Made by a program: the position numbers and the translations under genes
NCBI GenBank assembly: GCA_009840305.1
Contig: VXNY01000029.1
Span: 310,001 to 374,000, forward strand
Length of the DNA stretch: 64,000 bases
DNA from: Gammaproteobacteria bacterium
GTDB lineage: Bacteria > Pseudomonadota > Gammaproteobacteria > Pseudomonadales > Azotimanducaceae
Direction of reading: 5' to 3'
In this document: one piece after another, positions 26,850 through 37,078 of the stretch
Layout: every line of letters begins with the position of its first letter
Position numbering within the stretch: position 1 is the first letter of the stretch
The notes under the pieces: generated by a model
The model's database searches: none
What the model saw: only the letters and a program-made list of their open reading frames with translations
What the model was told of the DNA's origin: nothing

Positions 26850-28313
26850 CTAGTCTTCTGAAACTTGTTTAACACCAATGATTTTGGCGCGTTCACCGGG
26901 TTTCTGCTCGAGTTCCAGTATGACTTCCTGGTCTTTCTCCAAGCCATCGAACAGTGATTCTTCTGCGACGGGTAAGAACATCGTCATAGGCCTCCAACCC
27001 CATTCCGGAATTTTCCCATGTTTGATGCGGAGACGATTGCCTTCGCGGTCGAAGCCGCGTATCGTAGCGCTGACTGTAACATTCGTCGGCTTCTCGTCTT
27101 CTTTTTTCTCTTCTTCGTAGCGTGCGAGCGCGACTTCAATATTGGACTCTGAGTCGATGAGAAATTGTCCGGAAGTAACAATAGTGTCGCCTTCTTTTAG
27201 CCCATCGAGAATGTGGACTCGCGCATCAACTTCCATACCTACCACTACGGGTACGGAGCGATAGATACTACTCTCAGCAGCTAATACAACCCTGTCGGTC
27301 AAACCACCTCGAATGACTGCTTCAGATGGTATGTGAAGAACCGATTTAGAACCTTCGACAAGAATCGACACCCTAGCGAACATATTGGGCCGTAATACTT
27401 CGTTGTTAGTCTCGAACATAATGCGAACTTGCAAACTTCGCGTAGTAGGATCAAGTTCGGGATAAATGTAATCTACGGACCCCTTGTACGTGCGACCAGG
27501 ATTTGCCTCCAACTCAAACTCAACCTTTTGCCCAACTTCCACATAGCTCGATTGCCGTTCCAAAATTTCTGCAACAATCCACACTTTGTCTAGTTCGGCA
27601 ATCGACATCGTGTGAGTTGCTGGAGTCACGTGCGTGCCTTCACGTACGCCCAACATCCCAACCACGCCGTCTGACTTGGCGAACACGCGTACTCGTTGGC
27701 TAGTCGTCTCCGATTCGTTGAGTTCTTGTATTTGTTCGGAGGAAAGACCGAGCGCTTCTAAGCGACCAGCAGCGGCCTCCAGCATGTCTTGATTGTTATT
27801 TGACTTAGCTAAGAGATATTCTTCTTGCGCGTTGACAAGTTCGGGAGAATAAATCTCAAACAGAACTTGACCCTCTTTAACTGGATCTCCGGTATCTTTG
27901 ACACTCAGTTTTTCGATCCATCCTTCCACTCTAGTGTGGATATGGTGCAACGCATTCTCGTCGTACTCAACGTAGCCCACCGCCTGAATTTTTCGATTCA
28001 GTGTTCCTTTTTTGACGGAGGAGGTCCGAATCCCCATGTTTTGCTCGACGAGAGGATTGATCTGCACCTCGTCTTCGGCTAGATCTTCACCACCCGCGTA
28101 TACAGGCACTAAATCCATCCCCATTGGAGACAAACCGGGTTTATCGCGGCGGTAGTTGTCATCCATAGGCGCGACCCAGTACAGAATTTCTGGTTCGTCA
28201 GATTCCGCGGAAGTTTTTTCTGATCCTTGTATGCTATTCAACACCCAAGCAGCGGCGAAACCGATCCCGACACCAACTACGAGCAGTGCGATTATCACAA
28301 AAATACGTTTCAT
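26850..28313 (-). CDS. cusB: CusB-type periplasmic adaptor with fused C-terminal CusF-like metal-binding domain
   Basis: About 487 residues from ATG 28313, which overlaps the cusC stop as ATGA. Order: signal anchor (RIFVIIALLVVGVGIGFAAA), heavy-metal-binding domain (LYWVAPMDD...LSPMGMDLVPVY), membrane-fusion core with lipoyl and hairpin regions, and beta-barrel. The last ~80 residues resemble CusF: WGWRPMTMFLPV keeps the Trp and the two Met ligands (W..M.M). In E. coli CusF is a separate chaperone; here it is part of the adaptor. It links CusA to CusC and loads Cu(I)/Ag(I). Confidence 0.9.
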   Translation of the reverse strand: MKRIFVIIALLVVGVGIGFAAAWVLNSIQGSEKTSAESDEPEILYWVAPMDDNYRRDKPGLSPMGMDLVPVYAGGEDLAEDEVQINPLVEQNMGIRTSSVKKGTLNRKIQAVGYVEYDENALHHIHTRVEGWIEKLSVKDTGDPVKEGQVLFEIYSPELVNAQEEYLLAKSNNNQDMLEAAAGRLEALGLSSEQIQELNESETTSQRVRVFAKSDGVVGMLGVREGTHVTPATHTMSIAELDKVWIVAEILERQSSYVEVGQKVEFELEANPGRTYKGSVDYIYPELDPTTRSLQVRIMFETNNEVLRPNMFARVSILVEGSKSVLHIPSEAVIRGGLTDRVVLAAESSIYRSVPVVVGMEVDARVHILDGLKEGDTIVTSGQFLIDSESNIEVALARYEEEKKEDEKPTNVTVSATIRGFDREGNRLRIKHGKIPEWGWRPMTMFLPVAEESLFDGLEKDQEVILELEQKPGERAKIIGVKQVSED

Positions 28314-29599
28314 AGATTCTCCAGACCTACTAGCTTGTCGATGTCCGCCCAAACTTTCAGTCGATTAAAAGTTAACTTTAGGTGTGTAAGTTCTGCGTCG
28401 ATTTGGCTGATGTAGCTCTGTACAACAGCAGTGAGGTCACTGCCTTGGTTCTCATATGATTCAAGTGTAACTGTTACAGTTTCCTCTGCTTTTGGAAGGA
28501 TCTGTTCTTCGTAAAGCGCGACTCGCGAAGTTAGCGTAGTCCAGTGCTCTAGTGCCGATTCTAGCTTGGTCTCAAGTTCTCGAAGAGTACTTTGTTGTTT
28601 GAGCAAAGTTGCACTTTGCAACTTCGATACTTGCACGATTTTCTGCCGATACTTTTGTTGCCCCCAGATTGGGAGATTGAAGGAAATCGACGCTGAAATC
28701 AGATCGGAACGGGACTGTCCTGACAACAGGCCACCATCTCGATACGCATAGCTGAGATCAATCATCCATTTACGATTGAGCCCGGATTCCTCCACGCGTC
28801 GCTGTGCTTCAGTGGCATCAGCTTGGGCAGTCAATGCCAGCATTGTTGGGTGTTCAACTAGTACTGGACGAAGGTCAGTCAAAGAGGCAACAGAATTCCA
28901 ATTTGGGAGAGTGCTAGACACTTTTAAGGCACGATCTTTACCCACGTATTCTCGAAGAGAAATATAGGCATGGTCTCGATCCTGCTCTGCTTCAAGAATG
29001 CGGTCGTCGAGTTTGAATTGCTCGAGCTCAACCTGCAAGATGTCGCTTTGATTGCCATCGCCCGTGGAGTACAGTGTTCGAGCTAAGTGCAGCAGGTCGC
29101 CAAACAACTCTTTAGACTTGAGGATCAGTTGCAATCTACGTTCATGGAAACTCGCGTCCAGCCAAGCATGTCGGACTTTGTGCTGAATCTCTAGGGCGTG
29201 ATTCAAACTCAAGTAATCTTGTTCTTGAGCTAAATTTTCGTTTTTATCGAACAGTGCAGGTCGAAGACCGCGCGGTGGAATTGATTGTCGCACGCCGATG
29301 ACGGTGTGGGTCATTCCTTCGGTTCGAAAGTTACCATGTTCTAACGGGTAGTTCATCAATCCTGCTCGAAGCTGTACGTCTGGCAGTTCTGTAACAGAAG
29401 CTGCTAAGTGTTCGAACGCCTCCGCACGAGCGATGAATGCTTGGATGTCTGGATCGCTATCGAGCGCTAACTGTTCAGCTTCCTCAAGAGATAATTCTGA
29501 AGGCAACAAAATCGAAGGCGAAGTTCCCAGTTGCAAAGAAGCGAAAACCGCTGCAGTAATTGCAATTGTGCGAAGCAAAGAGTTATGGGAGAACGGCAA
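28310..29599 (-). CDS. cusC: CusC/TolC-like outer-membrane efflux factor
   Basis: 429 residues with a TTG start at 29597-29599 (no ATG is available after the upstream in-frame TAA), a hydrophobic export signal (RTIAITAAVFASLQLG), then two OEP repeats (LSLEEAEQLALDSDPDIQAF; LTALTAQADATEAQRRVEESG and neighbours). It forms the trimeric outer-membrane channel for CusBA and is the first gene of the three-gene operon. The lipobox Cys found in E. coli CusC is not evident. Confidence 0.85.
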   Translation of the reverse strand: MPFSHNSLLRTIAITAAVFASLQLGTSPSILLPSELSLEEAEQLALDSDPDIQAFIARAEAFEHLAASVTELPDVQLRAGLMNYPLEHGNFRTEGMTHTVIGVRQSIPPRGLRPALFDKNENLAQEQDYLSLNHALEIQHKVRHAWLDASFHERRLQLILKSKELFGDLLHLARTLYSTGDGNQSDILQVELEQFKLDDRILEAEQDRDHAYISLREYVGKDRALKVSSTLPNWNSVASLTDLRPVLVEHPTMLALTAQADATEAQRRVEESGLNRKWMIDLSYAYRDGGLLSGQSRSDLISASISFNLPIWGQQKYRQKIVQVSKLQSATLLKQQSTLRELETKLESALEHWTTLTSRVALYEEQILPKAEETVTVTLESYENQGSDLTAVVQSYISQIDAELTHLKLTFNRLKVWADIDKLVGLENL

Positions 29600-29963
29600 T
29601 TTCTGCGTCTTTTTATTTATTTAGCGGTTGAATGCATTGTAAGTCAATTGACAATTCTTCCTGAAAATAGTTTATTTCAGTTCTCCGTGCTTGTAGTCGA
29701 AGACTCTTTGAGCAACACCTTAAAAATTGAGTGAATGTACTTGTCAGCTATGGTTCATAAAACTCGGATTTGCCCTTGAACGAGCATTTTTGACATCTGT
29801 ATCTAGCTGCGAAGTGGCACAAGTATCGAGCTGAAAATCTTTCGTTACTTGCTGTAACGCTTAGCGTGCAGTTTGTCAAAAAAATCTCTTTTCTTTTAAA
29901 ATAAATTGAGAACTAGCAATTGTTCAGTTCGCGAAACTAGTCGTACTAAGTAGTGAAACCGTA
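29600..29963. other. Divergent intergenic region, nothing recognised
   Basis: About 360 bp between the cus operon and the first exported paralogue. It must carry both promoters. I see no clear metal-regulator palindrome and no conserved coding frame. Confidence 0.4.
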
Positions 29964-30938
29964 ATGATCGTCCAACGTAACCGACAACTAATAGCTTTGA
30001 CGAAAAACGTTTGCTTTGGACTTCTTTGTGTCATAGGTTGGGGAGCATACAGCCAATCCGATGACAAGGTAGCTCTACCATTCTCCCATACCAGCAATGA
30101 AGAATTTGTCGCTATCGACGAAACTGCGAAGAATGCGTATCGAGCGGGTAGGTACGAGCGACTTAAGGAAGCTCTTTCTGGATCGAACCTGTCTAGTGCA
30201 CACCAAGAATTATTCGCAAATGCATTGGCAGATGTGTTTGTCGGTGCTCCAGTCAGCGATTTTGGCTTAGCTGGAGCAGAAGATATACTCTCACCGAAAC
30301 TTATTGAGGAACACCAAAGTTGGTTACTCAGCGATGCGAGTCATGAAGAAATCAAGGACAGACCAGTTATAAGACGTTTAACGGTGTCTGATCCGTTTGA
30401 ATACTTCCCTCCGAACCCTTTTTCCCCAGAAACGGCAAAGCTGATCGAAGACTCGGAGAGCGAAGCAACTGTTGCCTTTCAACTGGATCTAGCCGAGAGT
30501 GACTTGAGCGATGAGAGTTTACTTTCCAATTATCGTGGAAAATTGTCTTGGATTTTTCAGGTTACTGCAAACAAGAATGATCAATCGCCGAAACTTATCG
30601 AGATTAAACTGAAGCGTCCTCTTCGCAAACTATTTCGGTTCAAAATCACGACACTGTCGACTAAATTACACTTCTCTTTCATCGAAAGTTGCGGTTGTTT
30701 CGGTGTGAACACGATCGAGACCATCATTGAAGGCTTTGCGAGAAGAGTGGGGCAGATTGACATTTTCTTGGGAAAAGCTTTCCAAAATATCCGATGCAAA
30801 CAACCGCCTCAACTTTGGTTACCGAAGAAGCATCAGACAACTTATCGTTCTGAGAGAGAGTTCACCGAAGGGGGCTGGAGTCCTTTGTTGTCTCCGACTC
30901 TATTGATGTCCCTGACTCGCGGTCACGTTCAAGTTTAA
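29964..30938 (+). CDS. Exported protein with C-terminal C-x-C motif, paralogue A1
   Basis: 324 residues. The signal peptide (NVCFGLLCVIGWGAYSQ) is followed by a domain shared with the products at 35096 and 36173. Shared features are an N-terminal helical block (YRAGRYERLKEALSGSNLSSAHQELFANALADVFVGAPVSDF), a beta-rich middle (FEYFPPNPFSPETAKLIE), and a C-terminal block with CGCF and a later Cys in CKQPPQLWLP. The shared domain ends near LWLP; this copy has about 37 extra residues, perhaps from loss of the original stop. No family recognised. Probably periplasmic or surface-exposed, with the cysteines possibly disulfide-bonded. Confidence 0.7.
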   Translation: MIVQRNRQLIALTKNVCFGLLCVIGWGAYSQSDDKVALPFSHTSNEEFVAIDETAKNAYRAGRYERLKEALSGSNLSSAHQELFANALADVFVGAPVSDFGLAGAEDILSPKLIEEHQSWLLSDASHEEIKDRPVIRRLTVSDPFEYFPPNPFSPETAKLIEDSESEATVAFQLDLAESDLSDESLLSNYRGKLSWIFQVTANKNDQSPKLIEIKLKRPLRKLFRFKITTLSTKLHFSFIESCGCFGVNTIETIIEGFARRVGQIDIFLGKAFQNIRCKQPPQLWLPKKHQTTYRSEREFTEGGWSPLLSPTLLMSLTRGHVQV

Positions 30939-31050
30939 TCGGCTTTGCCGATCTAGCTCTTTCGATAAAGCGTACAAATTACACTTAGAATTTTTTTCAT
31001 GTCGAGCACACGGTATTGAAATCTTCAAACCCCTCGGAGAGGAGCAATCG

Positions 31051-32874
31051 ATGAGGAGAGTACTCTTCGGTCTAGGCATGCTCGCGCTAACCTTGAACAT
31101 GTCTAGCTGTCAGTCACAAAGGACTATTCTAGAAACAACCACTCAGTTCAGGTTAACAAACGAGATCATTCAAATAATTTCGGGTGATTTTCGTGAGAAG
31201 TCATTTACGTTAACTGTTAGCTATGAAGTCACCGATGAGAACAATGAAGTTTCTACAGTATTCCTGGCGAACGGCCAATTGGTTGACGGAACATTGAAGC
31301 TAGATCAGACAGTTACGCAACCAACTGAAGTTGAAATATCCGTACGAGGCGATTCCCCCGATCATTTCGCGAAGATGACCACCGTGCTCAGACCCGCCTC
31401 CGTAATCGATTTCATCGTGGTCCACCTCTCTTCTACTTCTGTCAATTACTACATGGTGTTCCCCAAAAAGAACGACCATCGTTCGTTGAACGAGAATCTG
31501 AAATTTTCTATGAGAGGAGATTTAAGCCATCTCCACAACCTCACGCCGACAAGGATAGAAGTGTGGCTTTTAGCAAGGTATTCTTTTGTGGACGGAAGTG
31601 GTGAAGTTATTCGATATGGACCTGTTGTAGCGGATGAAGGTGAGTTCTCGTTCGAAGGGGACCTTGATGCTCCTACCCTATTCACAGTCATGATTGAATA
31701 TAGTTCCGATTTCTTTGGAGGAGGATTGGAACACATACACGCAATATTGGAGCCAGGAGTTAATTACCGTGTCGTTCCGTTGGGTAGTCAGGGAAGACAT
31801 ACTGTTATCGCAGATCGAGACAGTCTGCACACACAAATAATATCCAGTTGGCGATTAAACCCAGAATTTATAGCATCGGTGGATGCTTGGGTAGATCGTC
31901 GGCTAGACGCAATCTGGGGAATGGACAGAGAAGCAGAAGAAGAACACGAGAAAGAAACTGTAACGAAGTACCAAGTCGCAGAACAGTGTGATCACATGAG
32001 TTTGACAGACCGAATAAAGTCTCGATTTATTGAACCCTTCAAACATCCCTACCAGAAAACCGCTGATTTAATAGTGACCACGCGAGCGGAAGCTTTACGA
32101 AAAATTTTGCGGGACACTCAGGATCCCGCATTAGTTCGAATGATCTATGACTTGAGTTGGCGGCTCATTGAAGACGATGAAATTTCGAGCGAACGAGATA
32201 TCGACGAAAAAATCGCGACGCTTCTCGAACTCGAGCAAAAAATGGATCAAGATTACGTTGATCAATTCATTACCCCACGAATCGAGTACTTGAGAAAGGA
32301 AAAGAATATGACATTGAGAAACAAAGAACTTTTACCTGGACTTGTTGCTCCTCAATTCACTTTGCCAAGTAATAATGGTGATGAAGTGTCGCTGAGTGAG
32401 GTTTTAAATGAAAACGAGCTAGTGTTAGTAGATTTTTGGACCTCACGTTGTGATATTTGCATTGCCAGGTTTCCTTCACTCAAAGCAATTTATTCGAAGT
32501 ACAAAGATCGAGGCTTCGAGATCGTCACAATCTCGATCGACGACTCTTTCGAAAAATGGGATATCGCGTCCGATGAACAGGAACTGCCATGGATTGACGT
32601 AGGTGATACAGAAGACGGTTTAATGAAAATTGGCTCTTCGCCTACAGCAGACGATTACGGCGTTCCGTGGCAATTTAACAGACGTTTTGAAAACAGCCTT
32701 TCTAGCATTTACCGCAGGGGTATACGTATGACGCCAATCGAATTCCTAAGCGTCGGTGAACGTCTGCTTCCGTATGGGTTTCTCATTGACAAGGAAGGGT
32801 GTATCGTACACAAGCGTTTTTCTGATGTCGAGCTCGAAATTTTACTCTCCTCCCAACTAGTTGGTACGAGCTGA
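31051..32874 (+). CDS. TlpA-like thioredoxin-fold lipoprotein with diverged active site, paralogue B1
   Basis: 607 residues. A lipoprotein signal ending MSSC is followed by a roughly 350-residue beta-rich N-terminal region and a C-terminal AhpC/TlpA domain (PGLVAPQFTLPS...). The active site is SRCDIC instead of the canonical WCGPC seen in the sister gene. Before the cis-Pro strand (LPYGFLIDKEG) it has about 30 extra residues (roughly 32670-32780). Members of the TlpA/ResA family reduce or exchange disulfides on periplasmic partners. The flanking C-x-C proteins could be such partners, which is inference from location. An AGGAG site precedes the ATG. Confidence 0.75.
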   Translation: MRRVLFGLGMLALTLNMSSCQSQRTILETTTQFRLTNEIIQIISGDFREKSFTLTVSYEVTDENNEVSTVFLANGQLVDGTLKLDQTVTQPTEVEISVRGDSPDHFAKMTTVLRPASVIDFIVVHLSSTSVNYYMVFPKKNDHRSLNENLKFSMRGDLSHLHNLTPTRIEVWLLARYSFVDGSGEVIRYGPVVADEGEFSFEGDLDAPTLFTVMIEYSSDFFGGGLEHIHAILEPGVNYRVVPLGSQGRHTVIADRDSLHTQIISSWRLNPEFIASVDAWVDRRLDAIWGMDREAEEEHEKETVTKYQVAEQCDHMSLTDRIKSRFIEPFKHPYQKTADLIVTTRAEALRKILRDTQDPALVRMIYDLSWRLIEDDEISSERDIDEKIATLLELEQKMDQDYVDQFITPRIEYLRKEKNMTLRNKELLPGLVAPQFTLPSNNGDEVSLSEVLNENELVLVDFWTSRCDICIARFPSLKAIYSKYKDRGFEIVTISIDDSFEKWDIASDEQELPWIDVGDTEDGLMKIGSSPTADDYGVPWQFNRRFENSLSSIYRRGIRMTPIEFLSVGERLLPYGFLIDKEGCIVHKRFSDVELEILLSSQLVGTS

Positions 32875-32943
32875 CTGACGTCTACAAGAATATTTGTATG
32901 GCTTGAGCGTTGTTGAGCTCGCTAGCTCCTCTGCACCGTCGAG

Positions 32944-33117
32944 TTGACCAACGAACTGAACGAACTACGAGCCGACACCACGGTCAAAGTATTAGTTGGA
33001 ATTCCATCGAGTTTGTACGATCGTCCTTTTAGAATTGAAGGAGTATCAGACTGGCTCTTAAAACTTACCAATGTGGAACGCAAATACCCCTTACAATTTT
33101 TGACCATTGGAGACTAG
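32944..33117 (+). CDS. Possible small protein or gene fragment
   Basis: A 57-codon frame starting with TTG. Its composition looks protein-like (KVLVGIPSSLYDRPFRIEGV, then YPLQFLTIG) and it ends at TAG 33115. There is no clear ribosome-binding site. It may be the remnant of another duplicated domain in this array. I do not recognise it. Confidence 0.25.
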   Translation: MTNELNELRADTTVKVLVGIPSSLYDRPFRIEGVSDWLLKLTNVERKYPLQFLTIGD

Positions 33118-33167
33118 GTAACGGAAATTCCTAACGCTGCAGAAAAATATCAAAAAGTGAGATTTAT

Positions 33168-34877
33168 ATGAGAAGAGTACTCTTCGCTATCGGATTACTG
33201 GTGGTCATCTCGAACTTCAGTAGTTGTTCTTGGTTGCCCGCTTTTAACCCCTTTAACGATTTACCGCAATTCGCTCTATCTAATAATTCTGTTAAGGTTT
33301 TATCAGGCTTACCAACAGATGATTTCGTCTCGCTAACGATCAGTTACGAAATCACTGACGAGAACGAAAATGTCTCCACTGTGGTCTAAGCGGACGGTCC
33401 ATTGGTTGAGGGGGAACTGAAGTTCAATCAGGAGGTAACGGAACCAACGGAAGTCTTGATTTCTGTGAAATGGAGGGATAACGAAGACACGGCGGAAACA
33501 ACGGCTTTCATTACCCCTGATGATACGAACAAGTTCGTGTACATCTATGGTTTCAATTTAATCATATTGAAGGGTGAGGATCACCGTTCGATTGATATCA
33601 ATCGGCGATTTTCCATTACTGGCACTCTCGGTGAGATTGTCGGATTTGAACCAAGTTTTTTGTTTGACCCAGGTCTCGTTCAAGTCTCTGTACAAGCCAA
33701 TTCACCGTTCATGTTTCGAACTGGGCATGCACTTGATTTTGGTCCCGTATTGCTTGACCAAGGCAAGTTTTCTATTGAAGGCGACCTTGATGAACCTACC
33801 CTAGTGTCAATAAAAATTTTTGAACAGCCAAGTTTTCGCCGATCTGTCAAATATTTGCCAGCAATCTTGGAACCAGGGGTAAATTACCGAGTTGTACCGT
33901 TGGGAAACAACGGAGAGTGGAGAGTTCAAGCAGATCGAGAGGGTTTGCACACGGCACTCATTTCAAGTTGGCAAACAGACCCAGAATATGTTGCGTTAGT
34001 CGACGAGTGGATGGATGATCGAGCAGAAAACCGAGACGAAAGAAAAGCACGACTTAAATACGAAAAAGCGTTTGTAACCAACTACGAAGTAGCCGAAGAG
34101 TGCGATCATGTGAAATTGTCTAGCGCAATGAAGTTGAAATTTGCAGGTCCTACACCAACTTCTAACCAAGCGATTGGCGGACAAATCGTGAAGAAACGTT
34201 CGTCGGCGATACGGGAGATTTTGAGAGGCACTCACGATTTAGAGCTTGCACGGATGGTCTTTGAATTAGGTTGGATGCAGTTCGATGATGATGAAATCGA
34301 CAGCGTAAACGACTGGGATGAGAGACTCGCTTTGTTAGATGAATTAGCCGAGAAATTGGGTCAAGAGTTCGCGGACGAGACCATTGCTCCAATAGTCGAA
34401 GCCGTACAGCATCAAATTCAGTTAGATTCGATCAACAAGTCGCTAGTACCAGGGATGCTCGCCCCCGACTTTACGTTGCCATCTATTAACGGAGATGACG
34501 TGTCTCTGAGTGAGGTTTTGAGTGAAAACGAGCTAGTCCTGGTCGATTTTTGGGCGTCTTGGTGTGGTCCTTGTATTAGAAGTTTTCCCGCACTGAAGAA
34601 GATGTACTCGAAGAACAAAGCTCAAGGATTTGAAATTGTCACCATTTCGATTGATGACCGTTTCGAACATTGGGAAAGCGCTTCGGAAGAGCTTGAACTC
34701 CCTTGGATTGATTTAGGCGACACGAAAGATCGTGCCAGGGACAGTATTCTTTCTCCGATAGCGGATGAATATGGTGTAAAGTGGATACCAAATAAGTTCC
34801 TTATAGACAAGAATGGCTGTATCGTGCATAAGCATTTTTCAGACGAAGATCTTGAAAAAATGCTTTTGTTGCTGTAA
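33168..34877 (+). pseudogene. TlpA-like thioredoxin-fold lipoprotein with in-frame TAA, paralogue B2
   Basis: Same architecture as the gene at 31051: lipoprotein signal (NFSSC), beta-rich region, and TlpA domain with the complete FWASWCGPC active site and WIPNKFLIDKNG. Codon 74 (33387-33389) is TAA, in frame. On both sides the protein aligns with B1 (STVV, stop, ADGPLVEGEL versus STVFLANGQLVDGTL), so one base change in a Leu-type codon explains it. The downstream part (33402-34877) remains fully open and keeps good coding character, so the change is recent, suppressed, or a sequence error. A downstream TTG at 33402 would give a product without signal peptide. Confidence 0.7.
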
Positions 34878-35095
34878 GTGAGATTCGCATCGACAGAATG
34901 GCCGCGGCGCATTTCCTGTCAAACCCAACATCCATGCATGTGTAGTAGCCCTTTGTTCGAATCATACAGGGTTTCAACGGCTCTTCAATAATATTATCGA
35001 ACACGCATATCTTCACGTTTTGTCCAAGACACTGCTTCGACGGTACGAAAATTGCGTGTTTGTTCAAGAGATTTAATTCCTTAGGAAAGACGTAT

Positions 35096-35989
35096 ATGCC
35101 CACATTCACGTTTACAAAAGTAGCTAGATTTTCATTCTTATTCACCTTTCTTCTCGCGACTTTAGGTTCTGTTTACCATGGCGAGGATGAGAGCGACTCA
35201 GAACCACCGCCAATCTCTGATGAGAACGCCCACTCTTTTACGGTGATGGATGTGGAGGCGATGAATGTTTATCGAGACGAACGACGTACTGAACTCATTG
35301 AATCCTTGACTCTTTCAAATCTGAGCACTGAACATCAAGAACTCATTGCAAATGCAATCGCAAAAAGCTACATCGGTATTCCTGTGAGTTCATTTACCTA
35401 TAGTTCCGAATTCGAAAGTTCACAGGAAGAGGACGCAGAGTCCACAGTCACGTATCACGTGCGGTCTACTGGGCACATACAGCGAGAAAATCTTGAGGTG
35501 TATCATGGTCTTGATACCAACAATCCATTTGTGTACTTTCCACCAGTGCCATTCGTTTCCGAAACAGGGAAACTGATCAAGGAATCGGATTCCTCGGCAC
35601 AGTTCGCGTTTGATTTCAAATTTCCGATGGAAGATATGAGCGAGGATGACATGATGGCAGATTTCGTCGAGACTATGAAATGGACTTTCGAAGTCACCGT
35701 AAGCAAAGCTGATCAAGCTCCAGAACACATTACGCTGAAACTCGCGAAACCTATTCGAAAGCGATTTCTTTTCAAGCTGACAACCTTTCAATTGGATTTT
35801 CATTACTCATACGTCGACAGCTGCGACTGTTTCGCTGTAAGTAAGTTGAATACACAAATGAAGGGTTCGGCTCTGTTCGTTGGAAAATTGGATGAGACGG
35901 TCGAACTAACATTCACGGACATTAGCTGTGAAGAACCAGTGCGGTTCCTACTACCAGAGACGGAAGGCTCGAGCATTCTAATGTTCTAG
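35096..35989 (+). CDS. Exported protein with C-terminal C-x-C motif, paralogue A2
   Basis: About 297 residues from ATG 35096, which has TAGGAAAG upstream. An in-frame TTG at 35060 is less likely. Signal segment FSFLFTFLLATLGSV; then the shared helical block (LTLSNLSTEHQELIANAIAKSYIGIPVSSF), the VYFPPVPFVSETGKLIKESD middle, and the C-terminal SCDCFAVSK...CEEPVRFLLP block. Not assigned to any known family; probably periplasmic. Confidence 0.7.
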   Translation: MPTFTFTKVARFSFLFTFLLATLGSVYHGEDESDSEPPPISDENAHSFTVMDVEAMNVYRDERRTELIESLTLSNLSTEHQELIANAIAKSYIGIPVSSFTYSSEFESSQEEDAESTVTYHVRSTGHIQRENLEVYHGLDTNNPFVYFPPVPFVSETGKLIKESDSSAQFAFDFKFPMEDMSEDDMMADFVETMKWTFEVTVSKADQAPEHITLKLAKPIRKRFLFKLTTFQLDFHYSYVDSCDCFAVSKLNTQMKGSALFVGKLDETVELTFTDISCEEPVRFLLPETEGSSILMF

Positions 35990-36172
35990 ACTTTCACGCA
36001 CACTTTTTGTCCAAACAATTAATCTGAATGACTAAATCTAAGTCTGGAGTGATTTAACTTTCGCACCGACCTAGTTCGAAAAAATCGTTTCGGTACTAAC
36101 GACTAGAGCTTGCTCTCGGAAGAACACGTAACGGACACGTTTAAACATTCTCTACGAAAAAGAGGTAACGCG

Positions 36173-37078
36173 ATGAACGACAGGAGTTTTTACAAACGAA
36201 GCAAGAATTTCCTCTTTTTGTTATTACCCATAGTAGCCATTTCTTTGTGGGCGCAATCAAACGAGGACGTGATCCAAGGAATACGCGCTCCCGAACATTC
36301 TGAAACATTTAGGATATTGACAGAATCTGAGGCGCACGCGCATCACACAACCTTGCGCGACCAAATCAAAGAAAAACTAAGTGAATCCAGACTCGAAAAG
36401 GAGCAAATAGACCTAATCGCTGATGCGTTTAGCAAGGTCATGTCGGGTGTGCCGTTAGGAACGTTCCAAATGACTGAAGTTGCTGAACAGACTGATTTAG
36501 AAACGGATGAACACACCGGAAAATTTGGGGTGCTCGAGAGCGGGTACGTTGAAAATATGGAGACAGGAAGCAAGACTCATTTTGCCGATGCTTCAACCCC
36601 CTTTTATATTGAACACACGCTTCCATTTGATTTCAAGAGAAGTCGCATCACTGCGCAGAGTCAATCTGAAGTTACTTTTCGCTTTGTCACTGACACTGAT
36701 CTAAAGATCGAGAATGCTCCATCTGAACTCGTTGATGCTTTGGTCGTTCAAAAGAAGATGCGATGGGCTATGGAACTCACCATCGACAAAGACAATCGAA
36801 CGCTCAAACGGGCATCGTTTTACCTCGATAGACCGATACGCAGGAGGTTTCTCTACAAGTTGGACACTTTTCGCACAACGTTTGACTTTGAGTTTATAGA
36901 AAAATGTAATTGCATGGGAGTAAGTGAGTCAAGATTTGAAGTTTCAGGCTCGGCACTTTTTGTGGGACGTATTACTTATCGCGCTACTGAAACATACTCT
37001 GATGTTGAGTGCGAGGCACCGGTACGTTACCTACTCCCTATAGGGCACAGTTTTGAAGGCTCCGAAATAAGGTATTGA
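36173..37078 (+). CDS. Exported protein with C-terminal C-x-C motif, paralogue A3
   Basis: About 301 residues from ATG 36173 behind AGAGGTAA. Signal peptide FLFLLLPIVAISLWAQ, then the shared domain ending KCNCMGVSE...CEAPVRYLLP. It is the closest neighbour of A2 in the array, and the order A1-B1-B2-A2-A3 implies repeated local duplication. Function unknown. Confidence 0.7.
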   Translation: MNDRSFYKRSKNFLFLLLPIVAISLWAQSNEDVIQGIRAPEHSETFRILTESEAHAHHTTLRDQIKEKLSESRLEKEQIDLIADAFSKVMSGVPLGTFQMTEVAEQTDLETDEHTGKFGVLESGYVENMETGSKTHFADASTPFYIEHTLPFDFKRSRITAQSQSEVTFRFVTDTDLKIENAPSELVDALVVQKKMRWAMELTIDKDNRTLKRASFYLDRPIRRRFLYKLDTFRTTFDFEFIEKCNCMGVSESRFEVSGSALFVGRITYRATETYSDVECEAPVRYLLPIGHSFEGSEIRY

